DNA of 64,000 bases from Mastigamoeba balamuthi (GCA_902651635.1 CACRSC010000055.1:62001-126000); one strand, 5' to 3'; positions 10,557 through 22,897 are shown, counted from the stretch's first letter. Notes: generated from the sequence alone by a model not told the origin. Program-made: numbers and translations.

Positions 10557-12870
10557 TCAGTGCGGTATGTTGCGGGTCATCAGACGCAGCAGCTCGGTGG
10601 GCTTGACGACCCTCACGCTGCCGCCGAGCTGACTGGCCACGCTCACCACCGTGTCCACGTTGGCGCTCCACGCGTGCACCACCACCACGCTGTACGAGCT
10701 CGCCACCCTGGGGTCCGTGCTCCCCGCGTTCAGGAGGCTCGCCAGCTCGCTTGCGCTCTTGGTGTCGGGGCCCATCCCAGCCCTGCCAGCAACGATGTGT
10801 AAGAAGCGAATGCAATTGAATTCAAGACTGAGTGTTGTTCGCGTGCCCGAGGATCCAGCGCGGGCCAACGATGGGCTTGCCGGTGCTGGACCAGTGGAGA
10901 TCCTTCATGCCGGCGTAGTTGTCGTAGTCGAGCCACACGAGGCCCTCGGCGGACGAGTTGGCCAGCAGCGTGTCGCACGTGGCCTGGCTGTACGTCTTGC
11001 CGATCACCGTCGCCGTCGTCATCCCCGCCATCGCCAGGTACCTGTTGCTCAGCGCCGCGTACGTGCGCAGGTCTCCGTGCTGTGCTTGCTCTATCACGTC
11101 GGGGAACGTGTACCCCACTCTGCGGGCACATATGCGAGAGTGTGGGAATTCTATGGTCGATTCATTGCCTACCCGCTGGGAGCAGCGACGAGCTCGTCGG
11201 CCGAGGTGCACTGCTGGATGTAGTGGCGCATCACCATCGGTGCCAGCTCCACGAGTGCGGGCGAGATGGTCCACCCGATGGGCACGCTGCCCCTCCTGGG
11301 AGACCCGAACCAACTGCAGCGCAGAAGCCATGTCAGCGCCAGCCACCGGTGATGAAGACGGCGTGGCGTGCCTCTGGCCGACGTGGAACTCGGTGAGCAG
11401 CCACTGGATGTTGTCGCCGTCGCTCATCACAAAGGCCACCGTGTGCTGGCGGGTGGGAGCGATGACGGTGTCGGGCAGCCTCGGGCCCCTGGCGTTGGAG
11501 TTGTCCATGTTGGTGTACAGCGCCAGGTTGAGCGCCTGTTGCTGTGTGCGTGAGGGCCACCGCAGGGGGCGATGATGGGAAGGGACAGAGGAGGGGACGC
11601 ACAAAGTCTGCTGCGTGGACGTACTTGGAGAGCTGGGAGGCGTGGAGGACCTGCTGGTACTCGTCGTCTGCCCACCCCAGCACCGCAGAGGCCGCGGACA
11701 GGCGACCCATGGCCGAGGCGGCCAGCTCGGTCTCCAGGCACGGGTCGTAGAAGAGGAACGCCTTGCGTGGTTATGGGCCCAGTCAGTCGGCAGTGAAGCG
11801 AGGGGCTGAGGCTAGCATAGGGGAGGGAACCTTGGCGAAGACGGCGTAGTCCGAGAGGAACTCGCAGTTGCGCTGGTGGACCAGCACGCGGGTGCTCGTG
11901 TGGCGCCGGGTGCTCCTGTGCGTGTCCTCGGGGCTCATCCCGCGTGCGTCCGCCAGCTGCTTGAGGCCTGCGTGGGGGCAGGAGGAGAAAGTGGTGGAGG
12001 AAGCGAGGGAAGGGACCCCATGTGAGGGCCAGCGTGAGGCTGGGAGGGGCTGCACCGGCGTCCGAGGCGATGGAGAAGGTGGAGGGGGAGGCCACCAGGG
12101 CGCGCAGGGTGCCGGCGATGCAGACGGCGTTGCGCGTGGGCTCGCAGTCGGGGGGCTCGTCGCCCATCACGTACCCCGCCAGCAGCCCCGCGAACTTGGC
12201 CAATAGGCCCCGCAGGTCCCCTGCCAGCTCCGTGTGCACCCTCAGCCCGGGCTCCTGCCTCAGCAGCCCGTACCTGGAGGTGAGCAGGCGTTCAGTTGTC
12301 TCCACGTCAGCAAATGGTGGAGGAGAAGAGAAGAGGCAGAGGGCTAAGGGAGTGATTGAAGAAAGCAGCAGTTCAGTTGTCCTCATGTCAGCAAAAGGGA
12401 GGAGAGAATGGCAGAGGGGAGATCAGCAAAATGAAGGAGAAGAGAAGAGACAGGAGGGTTATGGGGAGAGTGATACAAGAAAGCAGCAGGGGTAACAGAC
12501 ACAGAAGAAGGTGTAGGGGGAGGGCACAGAGGCAGAGACTGAAGAGAGTCGGCGAGTACCAGACGTCTGAGCCCGCGCTGCCCATGCTGAGGAAGAGGAG
12601 GTCGGGAGAGCCCGCCTGGGCCAGGCATCCCGCCAGCGTGTTGGCCATCACGCGCTCTGCCGGCGAGGCCAGCGAGCCCCAGTCGAGGACCCACACGTCC
12701 TGCGAGTGCGCGGGGGCCACCAGCAGAGACGCCACATTGAGAGGGACGAGGAGGAGAGAGGGCGATGGGGAAAGACCCCGTGCAGGGGCGCTGGGTGGGC
12801 AGGGACGCACGGTGGGCACGGTGCCCGCGGGGTAGGGGCTGTTCTCGACACGCGATGGAGAGCGGGACAT
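10557..12870 (-). CDS. GxGYxYP-family putative glycoside hydrolase, copy B
   Basis: Nine exons: 12811-12870, 12560-12699, 12056-12273, 11831-11967, 11603-11761, 11372-11535, 11173-11313, 10847-11119 and 10557-10782, giving 505 aa. Sizes from exon 2 onward equal those of copy C exactly. FVMSDGDNIQW and the glycine-tyrosine motif GVGYTFP are the hallmarks of the GxGYxYP family, thought to be glycoside hydrolases. Two joins need GC donors (GCACGC) at 11370-11371 and 10845-10846; copy C uses the same donors. The chosen ATG opens MSRSPSRVENSPYP, which aligns inside the signal-peptide end of copy C, so this product either stays in the cytosol or has an unseen upstream exon. The substrate is not known. 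Confidence 0.75.
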
Positions 12871-13153
12871 GGCCGGTGTCTCGGAGTGGGACGCTGCGTG
12901 CTAGCAGAGGGCAGGAGCAACAACGAATGGAGTGCCGCAGAGAACCGTCGGTGAGTTGGCCACGCCGTGCGTCACAGAATACGCTCCGTGACGTCGGGAG
13001 GAATTGCGCCTGCAGTATCTGCGCGTCAAAGATACCGAGCAGCTCACTCGGCGGTTGGGAGGCTCCTCTTGTTCAGCTTTATTGCATTGCGGACCTTCCC
13101 ACACTAGCGGTGGCGCCATAGGGCGAGGTGGTGTGTGGTGCTTGGCCCTCCAT
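12871..13153. other. spacer between GxGYxYP copies B and C
   Basis: About 280 bp, near-identical to 10278-10556. It contains the 3' flank of copy C and the presumed promoter of copy B. No coding sequence is supported. Confidence 0.45.
13078..13083 (-). terminator. AATAAA polyadenylation signal of GxGYxYP copy C
   Basis: AATAAA on the minus strand, about 71 bases past the copy C stop codon, in the same sequence context as the signal behind copy B. Confidence 0.6.
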
Positions 13154-15191
13154 TCAGTGCGGTATGTTGCGGGTCATCAGGCGCAGCAGCTCGGTGGGCT
13201 TGACGACCCTCACGCTGCCGCTCAGCTGGCTGGCCACGCTCACCACCGTGTCCACGTTGGCGCTCCACGCGTGCACCACCACCACGCTGTACGAGCTCGC
13301 CACCCTGGGGTCCGTGCTCCCCGCGTTCAGGAGGCTCGCCAGCTCGCTCGCGCTCTTGGTGTCGGGGCCCATCCCAGCCCTGCCAGCAACGATGCGTAAG
13401 AAGCGAATGCAATTGAATGCAAGTCTGAGTGTTGTTCGCGTGCCCGAGGATCCAGCGCGGCCCAACGATGGGCTTGCCGGTGCTGGACCAGTGGAGGTCC
13501 TTCATGCCGGCGTAGTTGTCGTAGTCGAGCCACACGAGGCCCTCGGCGGACGAGTTGGCCAGCAGCGTGTCGCACGTGGCCTGGCTGTACGTCTTGCCGA
13601 TCACCGTCGCCGTCGTCATCCCTGCCAGCTCCTGGTACTTGTTGCTCAGCGCAGCGTACGTGCGCAGGTCGTCATAGCCGCCTTGGGGCATCACGTCGGG
13701 GAACGTGTACCCCACTCTGCCAACAGCACCAAATGTGAGAATCTCAATTGGGCAATTCACGTCTACCCGCTCGGGGCAGCGACGAGCTCGTCGGCCGAGG
13801 TGCACTGCTGGATGTAGTGGCGCATCACCATCGGTGCCAGCTCCACGAGTGCGGGCGAGATGGTCCACCCGATGGGCACGCTGCCCCTCCTGGCCGACCC
13901 GAACCAACTGCAGCGCAGACACCAAGTCAGCGCCGGCCACCGGTGATGAAGACGGCGTGGCGTGCCTCTGGCCGACGTGGAACTCAGTGAGCAGCCACTG
14001 GATGTTGTCGCCGTCGCTCATCACAAAGGCTACCGTGTGCTGGCGGGTGGGAGCGATGACGGCGTCGGGCAGCCTCGGGCCCCTGGCGATGGAGTTGTCC
14101 ATGTTGGTGTACAGCGCCAGGTTGAGCGCCTGTGCTGCGTCCGTGAGGGCCACCGTTGCCAGCGATGGAGGGACGGAGTACGGGACGCACAAAGTCCGCA
14201 GCGTGGACGTACTTGGAGAGCTGGGAGGCGTGGAGGACCTGCAGGTACTCGTCGTCGGCCCACCCCAGCACCGCAGAGGCGACACACAGATGCGCCAGAG
14301 CGGAAGTCGCCAAATCAGTTCCGAGGAACGGGTCGTAGAAGAGGAATGCCTATCTCGAGTGGTCAGTGGGCCACTTGAGCTCTTCAAATAGAACCTTGGC
14401 GAACACGGCATAGTCCGAGAGGAACTCGCAGTTGCTCTGGTGGACCAGCACGCGAACGCTAGTCAGGTACTTGGTCCCCTTGAATGTGTTCTCCGGGGTC
14501 TGTCCGCGAGCGTCTGCCAGCTGCGCGAGGCCTACGACAGCGTGAGTCGACTATCAGGGCGAAAGGAGAAGCTACCAGCTGCGGTGGCGATCGCGTAGGT
14601 CGATGGGGAGGCCACCAGGGCTCTGCGGATGCCAGCGATCGACACCGCGTTCCGCGTCGACTGCGAGTCCGAGGCCTCGTCGCTCATCACGAACCCCGCC
14701 ACCCACGGCGCGAACTTCTTCACGAGCCCCGCGAGGTCGTTGGCGAAGTCCGTGTGCACCCGCAGCCCGGGCTCCTGGCGCAGCAGACCGTACCTGGGAT
14801 ACAGACCCGTTATGGCGGGCGAAGAGCAGGACCCGATCTCGAAGAAGACCGTACCAGACGTCTGAACCGGCGGTGCCCATGTTGAGGAAAAGGAGGTCGG
14901 GAGAGCCGGCCTGGGCCAGGCATCCCGATAGCGTGTTGGCCATCACGCGCTCGGCCGGCGAGGCCAGCGAGCCCCAGTTGAGGACCCACACGTCCTTTGT
15001 GGCGGCAGTTGTGTTGGCTCTATTTATGGAGCAGGGAGCAACAACGGGGGCGAACACAACGGAAGAGGGCCGAACGGGTGGAGGCGTACAGAGGGCACGG
15101 TGCCCGCGGGGTACGGGCTGTAGTCGACGCGAGCAGGAGAGCGTGCCACAGCAGCGTACACGAGCACGGCGAGCAGAACAAGAGCGCGCAT
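13154..15191 (-). CDS. secreted GxGYxYP-family putative glycoside hydrolase, copy C
   Basis: Nine exons: 15090-15191, 14855-14994, 14576-14793, 14395-14531, 14191-14349, 13966-14129, 13767-13907, 13444-13716 and 13154-13379. The phases close to 519 aa. A clear signal peptide opens the protein (MRALVLLAVLVYAAVA). FVMSDGDNIQW lies near residues 286-297, GWTISPALVELAP near 320, and GVGYTFP at 354-360 matches the GxGYxYP signature. The family is found in bacteria and scattered eukaryotes and is believed to cleave glycans. Export suggests action in a food vacuole or outside the cell. Introns 6 and 8 have GC donors (GCACGC). This copy is the most diverged of the three and probably closest to the ancestral form. 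Confidence 0.8.
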
Positions 15192-15386
15192 TTATGAGCC
15201 GTTCAGAGCAAATTAAGTTCTGTCAGACCCGACAAGAGCAAGCAAGATGCCACTGACGTTGAACGGAACAATATCCCAACGTTCGAGATTGGTGGGATCC
15301 AAATCTCCCCCGTGTTGAGAGATTCACTACGTACCCCGCGTGCCTTTGCCCCCCATGGCGACGGCGCGTTAGGCGAGGGGGGGAGG

Positions 15387-18089
15387 TCACTTCATGGGGT
15401 AGCCCGCATAGCGCGCAGCCTGCTTGGCGCTCTTCTCGGTCTTGAAGCTCACCTGGAGCACCTTGCCCGCACACACCTGCCCGTTGAGCCCCAGCACCGC
15501 TCGCTGGGCGTCCTCGAGCTGGAACATGTTGGCGAAGCCGTAGCCCTTGCACAGGCCCGTCGACATGTCGCGCGCGACGCGGACCGACGCCACGGCCCCG
15601 AAGGGCGAGAAGAGGCGGTAGACGAACGCCTCGTCCGTCTCCGAGGGCAGGTTGTAGATGAACAGGCAGTAGCCGTGGAAGCCGCCCCCGCTGCCCCCGT
15701 GCTGCTGCTGCTGCTGCTGCATCATGGGCTGCGAGACGGCGGGGTTGGCGAGGCCCGGGACCATGCCGCCCATCGCGCCCATCATCGAGGTCATGCCCAT
15801 GCCCATGCCGCCCATCGCCCCCATCGCCCCCATGCCGCCCATGCCCATCATTCCCGGCATCGCCGTCATCCCCGCGGCCGGGCTGATTCCTGCCCGCGAA
15901 GCTGCCCCCATTGCTGATTAAGAGGCGAAGAGGCATCATGACTCAACGCAGGCAACGCAGCGTGGAGGGGGAAAATCAATTGACGAGGGGCACGCGCACC
16001 GAGGAGGGCCGCCTGGTCGATGTAGGGGTTGCCGGTCATGACGGGCGCGGCGGGGGCTGCGGCCGTGGCCATCATGGGGTTGTAGCGCATGCCGCCGAAG
16101 GCGTTGGCGTAGCCCGTGCGCACCGCGCCGAAGCCGAGCTGCTGCTGGAGCTGGAGCTGCATCTGCAGCGTCTGCGCCGTCTGGTTCGACCCCCTCCTGC
16201 CCTCGCTCCTCTCGGCAAACTGCAGGCCCGATGCGAGGACGCGCACGCGGGGGAGAACACACCAAGCGCGCACACGCAACAAACGAACTGAATAACCGAA
16301 GCCGTAACGAAATGCAAGCGAAGGGAATGGAAGGGGCGGGGGCAGGCGTGTGCGTGGCGGTGGTGTGTGGCAACGGGGGGGACTGGGGGGTCCCCCGTGA
16401 GCGCTCATTTGTCTAACAGCGCAACCGAGATGAGATCAGATCAACCCAAGGCAAGGCAACAGCAACAGCAACAGCAACACGACAGATCAACAGCAGCGCA
16501 GCCCCACACGCTGGCGCTGCGGCCAAGGTAGGAGGCAGGCGGGGCGCGTCGTGGTGTGGCAACTCGACCAAGGGACAGACGAGACGGCGGGGGGTAACTG
16601 GGGGGTCGTGGGGGGCGACCCAACGCAACCCCCAACGGGACAACAGCCACAGCCCACGCAACAACCCGCACGCGAGGCAGCGAGGAGCTCATCAGCAACC
16701 CTGGCAACGCTGAAGGGGACCGGCGGGCACACTTGGGGAAGGCCCGCTCTCGCGCAACACGCGTGCGCGTTGTGGTGGCGTGGAGTGGCGTGGGCGGCGT
16801 GCGTGTTGGGAGGGCTGGGGGGAGAGGGGGGGGCGACTGCAGAGCGCACCTTGACAACGAGCGTCCGGACGCTGACCCCGGGGTGCGAGGACCCGTTGAG
16901 CGCGCGTATGGCCTCCTCCGCCTCGGGCCTCTTGTCGTACCTCACGAACGCCACTCCCCTGCTCTGGCCCGTCACGGGGTCTGCGGAGCCCCAGATCAGA
17001 TTCCCGGACTCGCAGGGTAGATATCTCCTTTGCGCACCGACGAGGATCTTCGAGTCGATGATGCGCCCGTAGCGCGAGAAGATCTGCTCGAGCTCCGTGC
17101 GCGTCAGCGACGGCTCGAGCCCGCTGATGTAGAGGTTCGCCCCGCGGATGTCGTGCGACGGCGGCCTCGAGTACGACACCTTGAGCACCTTCTTCTCCAG
17201 CTGCTTGCCTGGCAGAGAAGATTCCATGCAGTTTCGTCAGCCACTGGGATATCCGGGAGGGAGGGGCTGGTGACGAATCCGAACCGTTGAGGACGGCAAT
17301 CGCTCTCTCGGCCGAGTCGTGGGTGGAGAACTTGACGAAGCCGTAGCCCAGGCTGCTCCCTGAGCGTTTGCCAACGCCGTGTCAGAGAATGGTGCTGGGA
17401 GAAATGCGTACCGGTGTTCTTGTCCACCATGAGCTTGATGTGCTCGATCGTCCCGAACGGCGAGAACATCGCATCTAGGGACGAGGCCAGCCAGGGGGTT
17501 GAGATCGGGCGAAAAAAGCGCAGGGAAAGCGGAGAGAAAAACAGCGCGTAAAACACGCACAGAGCCCCGACTCGTTGATCGAGGGCGGCAGGTAGTTGAC
17601 GATGAGGTTGGCGTTGTTGTCCTGTGTCACCTGCATGTCCTCGTGCTGCTGCTGCTGCTGCTGTTGCTGCTGGTCCTCGTGCTGCTGCTGCTGCTGCTGC
17701 TGGTCCTCCTGCTGCTGCTGGAGGGCCTGCTGCTCCAGCTCGAGCTCGTGCTGGGCCTCGAGCAGCTTCATGTCCGTCTCCGGGTCCACCTTGCACTCCT
17801 CCGCCGCCTCGGGCGCCTGTGCCTGCGCCTCCTCCTGCTGCTCCTGCTTGATCTCCTCCTGCTGCTGCTCCTGCTGCTCCTGCTGCTGCTCCTGCTGCTC
17901 AGTCTGCTGTGGTGCTGCGGCGGGCTGCTGGGCGGCGCTGTCGTCCGAGGGCTCCTGGGGCTCCTGGGGCTCCGCCTGGACGGGCGCCGCCTCCGCTGCC
18001 AAGGGGTCCGCGCACACGGCGTCGGGCGCGTGCTCGGGCTCCGCCTGGACCTGCGCCGCCTCGGGTTGCTGAACGCTCTGTGCCTCCAT
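15387..18089 (-). CDS. ELAV/Hu-type RNA-binding protein with three RRMs
   Basis: Seven exons: 17561-18089, 17412-17474, 17285-17359, 17038-17208, 16850-16980, 16000-16219 and 15387-15901, giving 567 aa with consistent phases. The first 150 residues are very rich in Gln, Glu and Ala. RRM1 (NLIVNYLP ... LGYGFVKFS) starts near residue 160. RRM2 follows ([10 protein letters not shown] ... [12 protein letters not shown]). A Gln-rich then Met/Gly-rich linker leads to RRM3 (YCLFIYNLP ... KGYGFANMF ... [10 protein letters not shown]) near 470-552. Spacing and residues match the ELAV/Hu layout of two adjacent RRMs, a hinge and a third RRM. Such proteins bind U- or AU-rich RNA and affect mRNA stability or splicing. 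The fifth intron (16220-16849) is unusually long for this window. ELAV versus a CELF/Bruno-type relative cannot be fully separated, but RRM2 and RRM3 favour ELAV. Confidence 0.85.
17641..17910. repeat. CTG/CAG trinucleotide-rich tract coding for polyglutamine
   Basis: Plus-strand runs of CTG, CTC and CTGCTC units. On the minus strand this encodes the Gln/Glu-rich N-terminus of the ELAV-like protein, with Gln runs of five to nine. It is an expansion-prone microsatellite within an exon, and its length probably varies between strains. Confidence 0.75.
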
Positions 18090-18374
18090 CGCCCACAATC
18101 GCTTTTTCTCTTTAAGAAAAGAGATTCATCCTCACCCGAGATATCTTCATTCTGTGAGCGAGCTGGGCCAACCAGCACATTTGTTTTGTATATACTGATG
18201 CTGCCTCACCACAACCTCATGATGACGGGCTGCCATGATATATAGAGCTGAAGAGACGTCAAATGGTATCTTCGCAGAGACGATATTCGCCCGGAGAAAT
18301 CAAACAAAAGATATTTGTGCTTGCGGCGCAAGAGCAGAGCCTGGCGGCGCTCGGGCCATAGGGCGTGCGCGAGG
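18090..18374. promoter_or_regulatory. shared divergent promoter region (ELAV-like / histone deacetylase)
   Basis: Only 285 bp separate the start codons of two divergent genes. The segment is AT-richer than the genes (for example TTTTGTATATACTGATG at 18182 and AAAAGATATTTG at 18306), as expected for promoters. No specific factor site is recognised. Confidence 0.5.
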
Positions 18375-20252
18375 ATGAGCAGGGTGGCCTACTTCTACGA
18401 CCCCGACATGGGGAACTTCTACTACGGCCCCGGGCACCCGATGAAGCCCTACCGCCTCGCGATCACGCACCACCTCATCAATCGCTACGGCCTCCTGCGC
18501 CACCTCGACGTCTACCGGCCCCCGCGCGCCTCCCGCGCCGAGCTCGAGCAGTTCCACACCCCCGAGTTCATCGACTTCCTCTACACCCTCCGCCCGCGCG
18601 ACCCCTGCGGCTGGGGACGCGCCGCCCCGAACCCCTACTCGTCGCTCTTCAAGGTCCTCCAGCAGCGCGTTTCCGACGGTTTCTGACGGCTTTCGTGCGC
18701 GTCTCAGCTGACGGACGACTGCCCGGTGTTTGACGGGATGAGCAACTTCTTCGAGATGTTCGCGGGCGCGAGCATCGACGCGGCGAGGAAGCTGAACCAG
18801 GGGCTCTGCGACTGGGCCATCAGCTGGTCCGGCGGCCTGCACCACGCGCGGCGGCAGCAGGCCTCGGGCTTCTGCTACGTCAACGACATCGTGCTCAGCA
18901 TCATCGAGCTGCTCAAGTACCACCCGCGCGTGCTGTACGCCAGCTGGGGGGCCTTCTGCTCTCTTTTTTGTGGTGTTTTTTTTTGGGGGGGCTCGGGAAT
19001 GCAGCGGTTCTGCAAGCCGTTCGGACGAGTCCACGCTATGTGCGAGCGACAAACTGGTACACCAACTGTGCCTGCTTGATTTGCATTCTTCCTCGGTGCA
19101 TGCGGTGCTTTTGTGTGTGGCGGTGTGTGCCTTTTCCCCCCCCCTTGGGGTTTCTGTTCTTTCCAAGCCAGCTTTAACTACAGCCCACCTCGGTATTACA
19201 CCAGCTCTCGCCCAATGAAGAACGCGGCCGTATGCTGTCTTAAGGAGTCTACTCAACTCAGCAACTGCTGCTCCTTCCGTGCCTTTTGTGTTGGGGCTTC
19301 CTCCCATTCTGCACTTGCTGATTTTTACGCACCACCGGGCAGGTACGTGGACATCGACATCCACCACGGGGACGGCGTGCAGGACGCGTTCTACCTGACC
19401 GACAGGGTGCTGACGATCAGCTTCCACAAGTACGGCAACGGGTTCTTCCCGGGGACGGGCGGCCTCGACGAGATCGGCATCGGGCAGGGCAAGTACTGCT
19501 CGGTCAACGTGCCGCTCAAGGACGGCATCGACGACGCCTCGTACCACGGCCTCTACAAGCCCATCGTGACGACGGCCGTCGAGACGTACAGGCCCAGCGC
19601 GATCGTGCTGCAGTGCGGCGCGGACTCGCTGAACCTCGACCGGCTGGGCTGCTTCAACCTCTCGCACGTGGGCCACGGCGAGTGCGTCAAGCTCATCAAG
19701 AGCTTCAACATCCCCACCGTCTTCCTCGGCGGCGGCGGCTACCTCGTCAAGAACGTCGCGCGGGCGTGGACCTACGAGACGTCGATCATCTGCGGCGCGG
19801 ACCAGCTGCCGCGCGAGATGCCGCCCAACGACTACTCGGGGTACTTTGCGCCCGACCACAACCTCCTGCCCTCGCGCATATCGCGGCACTACGAGAACCA
19901 GAACAGCAGGGCGTACCTCGACCTCGTGCGCTCGACGGTGCTCGGCAACATCAGGGCGCTCGGAGGGGCCCCGGTCGTCCAGATGCCCGAGCTGCCCCCG
20001 CAGAGCCTCATCGACGGTGCGCCATGGTTTTTTTTCGTTTAGGTTTTTCGATACGTAAGCGCAGGGCGCAGGCATTTCTCCGAATTCAAAGCAAGGAATC
20101 GCGAGTGCTAACAAGATTCCTCAGATATCGACTGGAGCGACAAACAAGACCCAGACACCCGAAGCAACACCGTGCGCGGGTGCACGCCCCACCAGCACCC
20201 CGGCGAGTTCTACGACGACGACGCTGACCAGGACCACGGCACTGCCCCGTGA
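18375..20252 (+). CDS. class I (RPD3/HDAC1-type) histone deacetylase
   Basis: Four exons: 18375-18653, 18708-18934, 19343-20016 and 20125-20252, giving 435 aa. It removes acetyl groups from lysines, mainly on histones, using zinc. The protein starts [20 protein letters not shown], the class I N-terminus. Active-site features are all present: GGLHHA (His 138 and 139), DIDIHHGDG (Asp 174, His 176), VLQCGADSL with the third zinc ligand, and [19 protein letters not shown] with the catalytic Tyr. The C-terminal tail is short and acidic (YDDDADQD). Intron 2 (18935-19342, 408 nt) is long for this genome and contains homopolymer T and G runs. The exon 2 donor is CT|GTACGC, which restores the conserved [11 protein letters not shown]. 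Confidence 0.93.
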
Positions 20253-20569
20253 TCGCAGCCACGGGCCCGCCCTTTTTAAGCAAACAGAACAAAGCATATC
20301 CAGTTTTGCCTGTGTTTCGTGATTAAACGAGAATCCAGACCCTTCTGGTACCCCGAGATCCGGACCCACACCCCCCAAAGCACCTGCAGAGACGGTGGCA
20401 TGCAGAAAATAATCGCAATCGCGGGAGTCTGATCGATGAAATGGCACACGTGCTGGACCCTTAGATGTACCGAGAACCCGAAGTAAAGCAGAGGGGAATC
20501 AACACAAGCATGCATCCATTGCAATCGTGCCAGAACAAATCCAATCAATGGCTTCAGACGGCAGGCTCA
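20253..20569. other. intergenic region between convergent genes
   Basis: About 317 bp between the deacetylase stop and the stop of sulfotransferase 1 on the other strand. No gene is seen; it holds both 3' flanks. Confidence 0.4.
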
Positions 20570-22187
20570 TCAGAAGAACTTGTCCAGATACTCACGCGTC
20601 TTCTCCTCGATGAGCTCCTGACTGAGGCCACAGTCCTGCATCGAGTACCTGTGCGTGCCGTGCTTGCCCTTGCCATTGTGCGCCAGGTAGTCCCGCATCT
20701 CCTTCTCCACCTCAGGCTGCATCTCCCACCCCAGCGCCCCGTACACACAGCCCGCTGCTGCGACGGGGTCGCGCACGAGGTCGTCGTAATAGATGTCCAG
20801 GAATCGCAATCCCGTGCAGATGTTTGAGTTTGCGCAGGTGTCGCGGTACTCGATGGCCTTGGCCAGGGCGTTGTGGGTCCAGTCCAGCATCGTCGCTCCG
20901 ATCTCCCTGGGGTCGGCGAACTCGGGGCTCTTCACCAGGCTGCGCCTTGTGACCCACAGGAGGTGGCAGAGCGAGGGGATGGTCTCTGTGGGGCGCCTGT
21001 GCAGCCACACGATCGTCGCGTTGGGGAATCTGACAAGACAAGTCAATCAAATAGGTAGAATTGAGACTGAGGGGGGGGGGGAAATGAACGATCAACGCAC
21101 ACTTTGGCGAGGGAGTCCAGGGCAGCGAGGTGGGCAGGGCTCTTGAGGAGCCAGGGCTTGGAGGCGGGGGGCACCTGCCTGAACCACTCGATGAGACCCA
21201 GGAGCCTGCGGGTGTACTCGTAGGCCTCGACAGAGCCCTCGGGGTCGCTCTGCTCCAAGTCTCGCAGAAACGACGGCACGCGGCCCCACTGGTCCCAGAG
21301 GTGCTTGCCTGACATGGCGACCTGCATTAGGAACATCTCTTCCTCGGGCTCTGTGCACTCGACGCTGTGGATGGGCCTCAGGTCGGAGATCCACCAGTCC
21401 AGCGCCCTCAGCCCCCTGTTCACAGCGTCGATGCGCGGGTCCTGCAGGCCGGCGTCGCGTGCTGCGAAGCTTGACGGCAGAGGGGCCGGCAGCATGACCT
21501 CCCACGTCTTGAGGCACTGGAACCGCGGGTCCCTCGAGAGCAGTCTGAGCGGGATGGAACACGGTTCGAATTCACTTGTCAGCGTTTTTCTAATTACTGG
21601 GGGTGCGAAGAGGACCTGTGCAGCAGAGTGGTGCCGCTGCGGAAGAGCCCCACGATGACGACGGGGGAGGTGATGGAGGGTGCGTGGTCTGCCAGGATCT
21701 CAGGGTGCCGCGCGAAGAGGTCCTCGGCCAGCAGCCTCTGCTTGAACAGGCGGACCATCCAGCCGTGCACAAAGGTCCGCCCAAAGGGGCTGTTCCCGAG
21801 GTCCTGCCGGCCCCTCTCTTTTCAGACCCGCCCACATGAAGACCTCTGCAGAGAGCCGCGCAGGGCTGCTTCCACAGGGGAGTGACAATTGGGAAGTGCA
21901 CGTACTTTTTCGAACGAGTCAGAGAGCGACTGGCAGTTGTGGTCGTAGCGCGAGCGAGCGAAGGTGCCGAAGTCGGTCAAGCCCACCTGGCGCGAGGCCA
22001 GTGCACGGAGGGTGCTGACGTCGAGGGCCACGGGGCGCCTGAGGAGGCCCCGGATAGCGTTGAAGGCGTAGATGGACCAGCTGACCTCGAACTGCGTGGA
22101 ACTGTCCCTCGGCCGGCGACGGCTGGACAGGACCAGCAGGGCCCCGAGGGCGACACACACCACGGTCACAGCGACTGCTGCCAGCAT
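20570..22187 (-). CDS. membrane-anchored sulfotransferase, copy 1
   Basis: Four exons: 21906-22187, 21616-21803, 21101-21544 and 20570-21029, giving 457 aa. An N-terminal hydrophobic segment (MLAAVAVTVVCVALGALLVL) followed by SSRRRPR predicts a type II membrane anchor. VGLFRSGTTLLHRLLSRDP is the 5'-phosphosulfate-binding loop of PAPS-dependent sulfotransferases. IVWLHRRPTETIPSLCHL is the 3'-phosphate-binding region with its Arg and Ser. The pattern fits the Sulfotransf_3-type family, which includes many bacterial and protist enzymes acting on lipids, glycans and small molecules. It lies downstream of a second sulfotransferase and a polyketide synthase on the same strand, so sulfation of that product is a reasonable inference. 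The acceptor is unknown. Confidence 0.85.
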
Positions 22188-22897
22188 CTTGCGAGTGCAC
22201 CTCTTTGTCAGAAACGTTGGTTGGCCCAAATCCCAACTGAAGGTAAAACAACGCAAAGGAGTGAACAACCGAACAGCGGGGAACAGCGGAGTGAATCCAG
22301 TGGAAGAGGATATCACAGACCCACTGACGTGTAAGGTGGAGAGCGACTTCAAGAGAGGGTGGCTGATCCGCCGCTGTGTGTATTGGCGGAAAAACAAATA
22401 TTGACCTGCTTTTTCACATTACACATTTGATTTCTGCCGATTATCATCGAATTTCCTGTGCGATACGGCAAAGCCACAGTTGATTCTGTTGTCGAACAAA
22501 TGGGAGCATCGATTCTCGGAAATACTTAATGTAACAAACAATGATTTGCAGCCTTCAGTCTGAAGGTGAATACCGTGTATCCAGATATCATTCAAACAAC
22601 ATCATCACCTTTCTATCACCCGGACCTTTTTTTCTGGCGGAGATGAAGGTCGACAAATACACTCTGCCACGTTTTCCCCATCTTCTTTGCTTTCACGTCT
22701 TCATAATAACTTGATCATCAAAGTTACGTGAGCAAACACAAAAGTCTCGATAGCAGTGCAATGAGCCAGTGCCACTTCATTCATTCAAATTGAGACAGCA
22801 AATCGAGATTCGATATTTCAAGCAGACAGGATCCTGATCAGAGATACCTTCCGACAACAGAGAACTTGCTTCCTAAGAGCAATCGGCAGCAGGCTCA
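22188..22897. other. intergenic region between the two sulfotransferases
   Basis: About 700 bp, clearly AT-rich compared with the genes, without coding sequence. It contains the presumed promoter of sulfotransferase 1 and the 3' flank of sulfotransferase 2. No repeat or RNA gene is recognised. Confidence 0.45.

Larger units (their letters stand above)
8705..15191 (-). repeat. tandem triplication of the GxGYxYP gene
   Basis: Three direct copies, A (8705-10277), B (10557-12870) and C (13154-15191), lie head to tail on the minus strand. A and B share near-identical introns and spacers, including a purine-rich GGAGAGAA-type stretch in intron 2 (9790-9860 and 12400-12470). C differs in introns and at the N-terminus. 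The order of events is therefore an older C/B split, then a recent A/B duplication, then the deletion in A. Confidence 0.8.

Noticed and set aside
17641-17910. CRISPR-like or satellite array
   Set aside because: The repeats are simple trinucleotides inside an exon coding for polyglutamine, with no spacers.
18300-20114. 604-codon minus-strand open frame opposite the histone deacetylase
   Set aside because: It crosses deacetylase introns and exons without any family features. It is a shadow of the GC-rich exons.
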